Shown here in pieces: positions 1-5,142 of a stretch of DNA of 6,720 bases. This DNA is from Chlamydiota bacterium. GTDB taxonomy: Bacteria > Chlamydiota > Chlamydiia > Chlamydiales > Criblamydiaceae. The stretch spans positions 1 through 6,720 of the forward strand of contig JAJFMC010000372.1 in the NCBI GenBank assembly GCA_021772365.1, in the 5' to 3' direction. The translations under genes and the position numbers were made by a program. A model generated the notes under the pieces. That model was given only the letters and a program-made list of their open reading frames with translations, made no database searches and had not been told where the DNA came from. Position 1 is the stretch's first letter, and each line of letters begins with the position of its first letter.

Positions 1-50
1 GACCTCTGGAACCACAATCCAGCGCTCTAACCGACTGAGCTACTACCGCC
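1..50 (-). tRNA. tRNA-His (GTG), 5' part only, cut by window edge
   Basis: Read on the minus strand from position 50, the sequence gives an acceptor strand, TA at tRNA positions 8-9, a D stem GCTC/GAGC, and an anticodon stem CTGGA/TCCAG closing the seven-base loop TTGTGGT. The anticodon is GTG, so this is histidine tRNA. There is one extra G (position 50) before the seven-base acceptor strand, which matches the G-1 residue that marks tRNA-His and is read by histidyl-tRNA synthetase. The variable region starts near the edge. The T arm, 3' acceptor strand and any encoded CCA lie outside the window, so acceptor pairing cannot be checked. This is a single-copy housekeeping gene in most small genomes. 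Confidence 0.93.
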
Positions 51-61
51 GTTGATGGGAC

Positions 62-91
62 TATTTTGCTAATTGTAGGCTTTTTGGTCAA
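62..91 (-). promoter_or_regulatory. Probable promoter of tRNA-His
   Basis: On the minus strand there is a -35 box TTGACC (86-91), an 18-base spacer and a -10-like CAAAAT (62-67). This would start transcription about 5 bases before the tRNA 5' end at position 50. The -35 box overlaps the TGA stop codon (88-90) of the MFS-cupin gene, which points the same way, so read-through could also feed the tRNA. The -10 box is only a 4 of 6 match. Confidence 0.5.
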
Positions 92-1543
92 GAGGTTTGT
101 GAGCGAAGGGTTCTCCCACGAGGAGCAGTCCTCCACCATCCTCCATCGAGGTCTTTGACTTGTGAGGCCATCGGCTTATAATGCATCTCACCATTTCTCA
201 TATTCCTAAAGCCCCACCCTTTTGTACGTTTACCGTAGGCGAAGACCGTCCATGCATCCAGCCCGTTCTCCAACATTACCCGATGAAAAACATTTTTCCC
301 ATTCACATAGTTGAGTTGTCCTGCACTTACGATACGTCCTTTTTCATTAGACTTGTTGGGATTTAATCGTTCTTCATAATTTCCTGCCAACACAAAACTG
401 CAAGCATGGGACCAAGGATGGTCATGGAATCCGCGATCAGGATCGGACATAACGAACCTGTGAATGCACAGTCCTGGACCATTCCTCGTTAGGGCCAATA
501 GGTGATAGCGATAAAGAAATGGCTGTCCATGTTCATCTTTCATGACCTTGACAGGCAACCGGTCCGTTACAAACTGCAAGATCCCACGGATGAATTTTTC
601 TTCTTGGAAATACTCAACCACCGTATTGCGATGGATGACAGCAAAAGTACTGAAAACAATTAAACTTGATACGCTCAACAGTGTTGCTGATTCAATATAT
701 TCTGAAAACAATACGACGATAATGTTTGCCGTAATGAAGCCAATGCTCTCACACACTTTACGCATAGCCATCATTTTCCCACTATTGTGATGTGAAGCAC
801 TTTTGAGAAGATGACTACGATTTCCCGTCATGTGTACGGCTTCAAAAAATCCGAGACTTACGATCATCAACACAAGAATAGTTGCCTCTTTTGTCAATCC
901 AACACAGAGAAGAGCGATGGCAAAGCAGAGAAAACCTGCAGTATTCATCCATGAATAGCTTCTTTTAGACTGAGAAAATACGAAGAAAACACCAAATACT
1001 AGTCCGATGCTCGTGATGAATCTAACGATTGTTAGGTCTTCGACACTTGATGAAAAGACATCTGCAAACAGGCATAACTGTAGAGTCAACCACATCGCAA
1101 GAAGAAAACTAAACAATACTGTAGTTTTGAGAACTGGAATCACACTCTCATCCTTCCGTATTTCACGTAAAAAAGGCAGGAGTTGAAACCGTTCTCCGTA
1201 TTGACCTAGCTCCGTATTTTTAAAGTAAGAGAGTTTTAGTGGAATCAGGCAAGCTGCAAAGATGAAAAACGTCGTTGCGTCAAGGAGGAATAGCTTCTTT
1301 AGACCCACTACGCTGCCCCAAAAACATTCCAAATAATATCGGAGGCAGCATGCGTATCGAAAAAAGAAGCCCGATTCCTATTGGTGAATCACTCTGCTGA
1401 AATAGCAAAATCGACAGCGCTATTGTAGTAAACCAATCCCCCATCGAAGAAATACTTTCACCGCCAATCAGCAAAAACAACTTCTTGTAGCTGAGAATCT
1501 GCTTGAGATCTCTCAATATTGATGACTCTGCTTTCATTCTCAT
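88..1543 (-). pseudogene. MFS efflux transporter fused to a C-terminal cupin-like domain, disrupted by internal deletion and frameshift
   Basis: The gene starts at ATG 1541-1543 with GGAGG at 1550-1554, six bases upstream. The first frame (1543-1280, 87 codons) gives TM1 (about residues 18-45, with the GDWFTTIAL motif common in MFS_3-type exporters) and TM2 (about 56-77), then runs into a stop. A second frame, +1 relative to the first, is open from about 1332 to 88. It begins with GSVVGLKKLFLLDATTFF, which matches the TM5/TM6 end of the family's N-terminal half, continues through TM7-12 (to about its residue 235), and then has a soluble domain of about 170 residues. TM3-TM5, roughly 90 residues, are absent. 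The C-terminal domain has a cupin-type motif GFHDHPW (His303 and His305 of the second frame) and a later FHRV (His350), plausible metal ligands. A role as a drug or metabolite exporter is inferred from the family. The long second frame has no authentic start (only an in-frame TTG), so the full transporter is probably not made. A functional remnant or an assembly error cannot be excluded. Confidence 0.8.
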
Positions 1544-1549
1544 ACATGT

Positions 1550-1554
1550 CCTCC
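1550..1554 (-). promoter_or_regulatory. Ribosome binding site of the MFS gene
   Basis: GGAGG on the minus strand, six bases before ATG 1541-1543. It fixes the start: a second ATG at 1545-1547 is in another frame and too close, and one at 1535-1537 is too far. Confidence 0.7.
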
Positions 1555-1564
1555 ACTTGGTCGA

Positions 1565-1599
1565 TATATAGTTAGTGTTTCATGAACACTAACTATATA
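1565..1599. promoter_or_regulatory. Perfect 15-base-arm palindrome, candidate MarR-type operator
   Basis: The left arm TATATAGTTAGTGTT (1565-1579) and the right arm AACACTAACTATATA (1585-1599) are exact reverse complements around the five bases TCATG. There is no T-tract on either side, which argues against a terminator. The site overlaps the -10 box of the MFS promoter (1592-1597) and extends over its likely start point. A dimeric winged-helix protein bound there would block RNA polymerase. A MarR-family gene lies 1.6 kb away (3177-3671) and MarR proteins commonly repress efflux pumps, so it is the natural candidate ligand. That pairing is inference. The site also lies about 106 bases upstream of the fic -35 box. 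Confidence 0.75.
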
Positions 1600-1621
1600 A
1601 CCAAAGAGAATTTCTTGTCTA
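1592..1621 (-). promoter_or_regulatory. Probable promoter of the MFS-cupin gene
   Basis: Minus-strand -35 TAGACA (1616-1621, 5 of 6 match), 18-base spacer, -10 TATAGT (1592-1597, 5 of 6 match). The -10 lies inside the right arm of the palindrome, the usual arrangement for repression. The leader would be roughly 40 bases. Confidence 0.6.
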
Positions 1622-1704
1622 TAGAGGGAATTGGGATCATCGATGTTAACTTAAACAGAAAAATTTACATCCATTTCAGACCCACCTATTTATTATATTA
1701 AAAC

Positions 1705-1733
1705 TTTACAAATAATCCTTTTTTTAATATACT
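1705..1733 (+). promoter_or_regulatory. Probable promoter of the fic-like gene
   Basis: -35 TTTACA (1705-1710), 17-base spacer containing T7, -10 TATACT (1728-1733). Both boxes are 5 of 6 matches with ideal spacing. Transcription would start near 1740, giving a 40-base leader. The surrounding 1680-1780 stretch is very AT-rich. Confidence 0.65.
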
Positions 1734-1779
1734 TATTACAAATATTTACTTACCAAGTGCAAAAAACAGAAGATAAAAC

Positions 1780-3180
1780 ATGACAATTACTAATAATATA
1801 GAATTATTTATTAATAAAAACACAGACATCACCCACCGCCGTTCTTTTCATGAAAATGATAAAGCCCAGCAAATCATCAGCCAAAGTGACAACGAAAAGT
1901 CTTCGTTAATCAATCAAATCATCACCCGCAACTCCCAAGAAGTTGAAAAGTATAATAATCTAGCTCTACCCAAAACAAATAATCTACACACCGAAATTCT
2001 GAAAAAGATCGAGAAAATAAATGTTACAGCCAACCCATTTTCCGGTAAAACAAGTAGCGATTTTGGAGTGCATATCTTTGAAGAATTTACCGAAAGTAGG
2101 GAATGGATAGATTTTGTTCGTAACCAAAGAGCTAACCAAAGACCTAATTCTATCCACGAATTTGCAGTACTTTTTTGCTACTATGGCCATGTAAAAGCAG
2201 GTAAATGGTCAATGGATCATGCACAAGAGCAACTCAAACAGAATAGAAAAATTACAAAAGAAGAGGTTCAAAAAGCCTCTATTGCTGATATTAATCGACT
2301 TACCCCCCTACAGAAGTTAGCGGTTTCAGACCAGCTGAGTGAAGGACAGATACGTGAATTTTTCCTTTCCGGATCGGAACCCGGTTGGCAACACCATCTT
2401 TTAAAGCAGTCCGCTGGAATCAACGTCCAAAAAGAAATGTTCCGGGCGGAATTTTCAATGGATATTTCCCAAGAGCTCACTGAAAAGGCAAATGCTATTC
2501 AAAAACTACTGAAGGAAAAGTACCCTCTTCCCCAACTCAATGAATCATGGAGCAGATCTGTAAGAGAACAGGCTGACCTCTCTAGTACATGTAAAAGTGA
2601 CCCAGATAAAACGTATGAATGGATCAATACCAACAATCATGTGAAAGAGCTTCCACTTGCTGATAAGGTTGTTAAAGATGAGTTCACTAAATTTTTATCA
2701 TCGATCAACGAGATGCTTCGCCCGAGTGAATTTGACTCACGTTTTGCACCTCCGGGAGTGGGAAATAATTACGAGCTTAGAGATGGCCTTCAGTGGGTAA
2801 CGATAAAGAAAGATACAGGTCAAGCTTTTCCAGCCGCACCTAGTACTGTTGCCGAGTTGGTCGAAGAGACAAGAAAGTGGCTCGAAAGCTCCATTCAACT
2901 CGTAGAAGAAGGCAAAGCAAACCCCATTTTAGTGGCTTCAGAAACTTACTTTCGATTCGTTAGTATCCACCCTATGGAAGATGGCAATGGAAGGACAGCA
3001 AGAGTCCTCATGAACAAAATCCTTTACGATGCAGGGATTGTTGCTCCTGTACTCAAAAACTCTGATGCAGCCTGCGTAACAGCGAGAATTGGCAAAAGTC
3101 AAAAAGAGTATCCAGGAGAAACGAAGGAAACTGTTCTACAGAAGGTTTTAGCTGCCTATAAAGAACAACTAGCCGTTTAA
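1780..3180 (+). CDS. Fic-domain protein (probable AMP/NMP transferase), possible secreted effector
   Basis: 466 residues. The C-terminal third is a Fic domain (about 300-466). Its active-site loop, residues 397-408, reads HPMEDGNGRTAR and has catalytic His397, acidic Asp401 and the phosphate-binding Asn403, Arg405 and Arg408. The usual third residue, Phe, is Met399. A flap-like segment (GLQWVTIKKDTGQAFPAAP, about 336-354) precedes it, as in other Fic enzymes, which transfer AMP or another phosphate-containing moiety onto protein hydroxyls. I see no clear (S/T)xxxE(G/N) inhibitory helix; SSINEM (307-312) is the nearest match but lacks the final Gly/Asn. Residues 1-300 match no domain I recognise. 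They are mostly polar and probably helical, with no signal peptide or membrane segment. The first 30 residues are rich in Thr, Asn, Ile and Ser, compatible with a type III secretion signal but not proof. ATG 1780 is the only start that suits the promoter; its ribosome binding site is weak (AGAAG). The stop overlaps that of the convergent marR gene. Confidence 0.85.
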   Translation: MTITNNIELFINKNTDITHRRSFHENDKAQQIISQSDNEKSSLINQIITRNSQEVEKYNNLALPKTNNLHTEILKKIEKINVTANPFSGKTSSDFGVHIFEEFTESREWIDFVRNQRANQRPNSIHEFAVLFCYYGHVKAGKWSMDHAQEQLKQNRKITKEEVQKASIADINRLTPLQKLAVSDQLSEGQIREFFLSGSEPGWQHHLLKQSAGINVQKEMFRAEFSMDISQELTEKANAIQKLLKEKYPLPQLNESWSRSVREQADLSSTCKSDPDKTYEWINTNNHVKELPLADKVVKDEFTKFLSSINEMLRPSEFDSRFAPPGVGNNYELRDGLQWVTIKKDTGQAFPAAPSTVAELVEETRKWLESSIQLVEEGKANPILVASETYFRFVSIHPMEDGNGRTARVLMNKILYDAGIVAPVLKNSDAACVTARIGKSQKEYPGETKETVLQKVLAAYKEQLAV

Positions 3181-3671
3181 GAACTTTCACCGGTCAACTG
3201 TGAGGTGTTGACGAGCATGGGTGAAGCATCCATATCGTCAGCATCCATCAAAGAAGCGACTTTCTGGAAATTTGAAAGAATAAGAGTTTGCTCCCAGTCA
3301 GGTAATTTGGTGTACTTATCTAAAAATTTTTCTTGTATGAGTATCGGATTTTGATCCAGTACAGATTTAGCCTTTTCTTCTAAAACAACGAAAACCTTCC
3401 TTTTATCATCCTGGGACCGGATACGCTTAACATGTCCTTTTTTCTCTAGGCGATCCACGATTTCGGTCACAGTAGCGTGACTTAATGAAATTCTCTTAGC
3501 CAAGCTTCCAACCGGACAACTCCCGTTATCAGATAGATCTTTCAGGATAAGAAGCTGAGGACCTGTTAAATCGTACTTTCTCAATATTTTTTTCGAATTA
3601 AGATCAATAGCACGGATAATTCGACGCATTGCTTTGAGTACTTCGTTACAAATATCTGAATTATCTTCCAT
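3177..3671 (-). CDS. MarR-family winged-helix transcriptional regulator
   Basis: 164 residues, a normal length for MarR. An N-terminal dimerisation helix (RRIIRAIDLNSKKIL, 16-30) is followed by LTGPQLLIL (35-43), a helix-turn-helix (about 53-77: VGSLAKRISLSHATVTEIVDRLEKKG) and a wing with the family signature RSQDDKRKVFVVL (85-97). C-terminal helices (about 100-145) complete the dimer interface, and the last 20 residues look disordered. From memory the N-terminal helix resembles the EctR1-like group, but the ligand is unknown. MarR proteins bind palindromes as dimers and usually release DNA on binding small phenolic or similar ligands. The start ATG (3669-3671) has AGGAG nine bases upstream and a good promoter. 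Its likely target is the palindrome at 1565-1599 before the efflux gene (inference). It converges on the fic-like gene with a four-base overlap. Confidence 0.93.
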   Translation of the reverse strand: MEDNSDICNEVLKAMRRIIRAIDLNSKKILRKYDLTGPQLLILKDLSDNGSCPVGSLAKRISLSHATVTEIVDRLEKKGHVKRIRSQDDKRKVFVVLEEKAKSVLDQNPILIQEKFLDKYTKLPDWEQTLILSNFQKVASLMDADDMDASPMLVNTSQLTGESS

Positions 3672-3703
3672 TTTGAAAGGCTCCTGGAGTTAATTTGTTG
3701 GCC

Positions 3704-3732
3704 ATTATCTATGGATCACTGATTACGTACAA
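3704..3732 (-). promoter_or_regulatory. Probable marR promoter
   Basis: Minus-strand -35 TTGTAC (3727-3732), exactly 17-base spacer, -10 GATAAT (3704-3709). The spacer contains the small dyad ATCACTGAT (3715-3723). Read on the minus strand, the same stretch resembles one half of the 1565-1599 palindrome at 8 of 11 bases, so weak autoregulation is possible. Confidence 0.55.
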
Positions 3733-3753
3733 TTGAAATATATTTATACCCAC

Positions 3754-3786
3754 GACTCCGATTGCTATCCCAAACTTGTCGTAAAC
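3754..3786 (+). repeat. Short dispersed repeat, copy A
   Basis: Positions 3760-3782 match 6668-6690 at 22 of 23 bases (gattgctaYcccaaacttgt then cgt). The match decays outside this core. Read in the frame beginning at 3754, it encodes DSDCYPKLVVN against DPDCYPKLVVY in copy B, with two of the five base changes being silent. The frame is open from 3694 to a TAG at 3886-3888 but has no convincing start. Origin unknown: it could be a remnant of a mobile element or of a duplicated gene, or a regulatory site. Confidence 0.55.
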
Positions 3787-3789
3787 GGT

Positions 3790-4070
3790 CTTTTTAAAAC
3801 CCAGATGCGTAGCCTCGATTTGAAGACAAAGGAGGATCCCTTACCTGCGACGCTACAGTCGTATCTAGCACACTCAAAGAAGATTTAGGTGCGGTTTACG
3901 GTGGCAATCGTAGTCCAAGGCCCCAAGTACAAAAAAAACTTTAAACATCCACCTCCTTTACAATAGTTAGGACACGAAATTTATCAATTTATCTCCAACA
4001 CTCATCAATAAGTTTATCACGCTACAATACAGAAGGTTAACCACTTTCATTTATAAAGGATTGGTAAAGA
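3790..4070. other. Gene-poor intergenic stretch
   Basis: Between the marR promoter and the DMT promoter no gene of convincing length appears on either strand. The stretch holds the tail of repeat copy A, an A8 run (about 3931-3938) and one tiny minus-strand frame (3948-3874, 24 codons) preceded by GGAGG. I see no RNA-gene fold or strong terminator. The mixture of a repeat copy and short broken frames would suit the remains of a decayed gene or mobile element. Confidence 0.5.
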
Positions 4071-4073
4071 AAT

Positions 4074-4102
4074 TTGACACTTTAATGAAATTTGTTTAGA
4101 GT
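4074..4102 (+). promoter_or_regulatory. Probable promoter of the DMT exporter gene
   Basis: Consensus -35 TTGACA (4074-4079), 17-base spacer, -10 TAGAGT (4097-4102, 4 of 6). Start of transcription would be near 4109, leaving a leader of about 30 bases before ATG 4140. This rules out the upstream in-frame TTG at 4092, which lies inside the promoter. Confidence 0.6.
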
Positions 4103-4139
4103 ACTAAGTATATTATCAACCAACCCCACCTCAAGGAGC

Positions 4140-5072
4140 ATGGACACCCTTACCAAAACTCAAAAGAAAAATACCTATCTAGGACTCTGTTCGATTCTTA
4201 TCTGGTCGTTTGCGGCTATAACAGCTGTATGGTTAACCGCTATCCCGCCTTTCGAGCTCATTGTATTTATATTTAGCATCGCTTTTTTGGTCGTTTCCGT
4301 TAGGTATTTATTATCCAAAGACAAGAAAAAATTTCTTAATTTCAGCAAACTAGACCTTTTTGTCACATCATCTGCGTTAGTGATGAATCATGTGTGCTAT
4401 TACCTCGCATTTCGCTATTCGCCAGCTGCAGAGGTTGATTTGATCAATTATATGTGGCCGACCATGCTGATCCTTTTATCCTCATTTCTTCCGAAAGAAA
4501 AACTGTGTATTTCATACCTTTTGGCAGGAGCTGTCTGTTTTTGGGGGCTATATATCTTACTAAGCCCAGATTTCTCTTCTACCACCCCTGATGGGTATTT
4601 TTTGGGGTATCTCTTTGCTTTTGGTGCGGCAGTCTCTTGGACGTTGTACAGTTTATATACTCGGTACCGTAGTTCAAACTCATCTAATTGTATTTCATTT
4701 GCCTGCGGAGTGGGAGCTCTTTTTAGCCTATTTATTCACCTAGCATTTGAAGAATTCGTTTTACCTAACGGCACGGAGTGGTCAATCATCATTCTACTGG
4801 GAATATTTGAGGTAGGTTTGGCATACTATTTTTGGGATCTAGCGTTAAAACAAGGATCCGTCAAAATCATGAGCCTTGCTTCATATAGCATCCCCGTTTT
4901 TTCAATACTCTTACTAGTCTTATTTGGAGTAGCCGAATTTGAACAGAGAATGATTATCGCGACCTTTACAATAAGTGCTGCTCCTCTCATTCCTCTGTTA
5001 AAACGTAAGTGGCAGTTAAAATATGTGCTAAAGCAAGTGAAACAACCAAAATCTGTAAAAAATTACTCCTAA
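4140..5072 (+). CDS. DMT/EamA-family exporter, YddG-like
   Basis: 310 residues from ATG 4140, all membrane protein: ten predicted helices at about 13-33, 37-58, 72-93, 97-117, 122-143, 153-175, 183-203, 214-237, 242-263 and 269-287, ending in a basic cytoplasmic tail. This is the doubled five-helix EamA fold. Several stretches resemble E. coli YddG, the aromatic amino-acid exporter, as I remember it: EVDLINYMWP (98-107) against EVGMVNYLWP, GLAYYFWDLALKQGSVKIMS (226-245) against GFAYAAWNVGILHGNVTIMA, and SYSIPVFS. Export of an amino acid or similar small metabolite across the inner membrane is therefore plausible, but the substrate is not shown. AAGGAG lies only one base before the ATG, which is unusually tight. 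The in-frame TTG at 4092 is rejected because it falls in the promoter. Transcription appears independent of marR; gltX follows 70 bases downstream on the same strand. Confidence 0.88.
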   Translation: MDTLTKTQKKNTYLGLCSILIWSFAAITAVWLTAIPPFELIVFIFSIAFLVVSVRYLLSKDKKKFLNFSKLDLFVTSSALVMNHVCYYLAFRYSPAAEVDLINYMWPTMLILLSSFLPKEKLCISYLLAGAVCFWGLYILLSPDFSSTTPDGYFLGYLFAFGAAVSWTLYSLYTRYRSSNSSNCISFACGVGALFSLFIHLAFEEFVLPNGTEWSIIILLGIFEVGLAYYFWDLALKQGSVKIMSLASYSIPVFSILLLVLFGVAEFEQRMIIATFTISAAPLIPLLKRKWQLKYVLKQVKQPKSVKNYS

Positions 5073-5098
5073 TTTCAGTGGGCCATAAAAAACCCTTC

Positions 5099-5109
5099 TA
5101 TGATATGAT
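5099..5109 (+). promoter_or_regulatory. Possible -10 region for gltX
   Basis: Two overlapping TATGAT boxes (5099-5104 and 5104-5109) sit about 35-40 bases before the gltX start. No good -35 box is spaced correctly upstream, so gltX may depend partly on read-through from the exporter gene, with no terminator visible between them. Confidence 0.3.
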
Positions 5110-5142
5110 CATACCTTTCAAGATCAATTAAGGAACAAAATC

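Noticed and set aside
1320..1330. Programmed frameshifting at TTTTTGGGG in the MFS gene
   Set aside because: The shift needed is +1 (or -2), not the usual -1. The TM3-TM5 segment would still be missing, so a deletion is the simpler explanation.
1565..1599. Palindrome as an intrinsic terminator or CRISPR repeat
   Set aside because: The stem is AT-rich, has no T-run on either side, and occurs once only.
1..1780. Genomic island integrated at tRNA-His
   Set aside because: Islands usually insert at the 3' end of a tRNA gene. Here the accessory genes lie beyond the 5' end, and there is no integrase or attachment-site repeat in view.
3752..3910. Miniature transposon bounded by inverted CGATTGC and CGTAAAC words
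   Set aside because: The two seven-base words are inverted at each end but with different spacing, and no target-site duplication is visible.
4101..4115. GTACTAAGTATATTA downstream of the DMT -10 as a second MarR half-site
   Set aside because: It matches one arm of the 1565-1599 palindrome at 11 of 15 bases, but there is no matching opposite arm, and AT-rich sequence makes such matches common.
4092..4139. TTG start at 4092 for the DMT exporter, adding 16 residues
   Set aside because: It lies between the -35 and -10 boxes of a good promoter and has no ribosome binding site.
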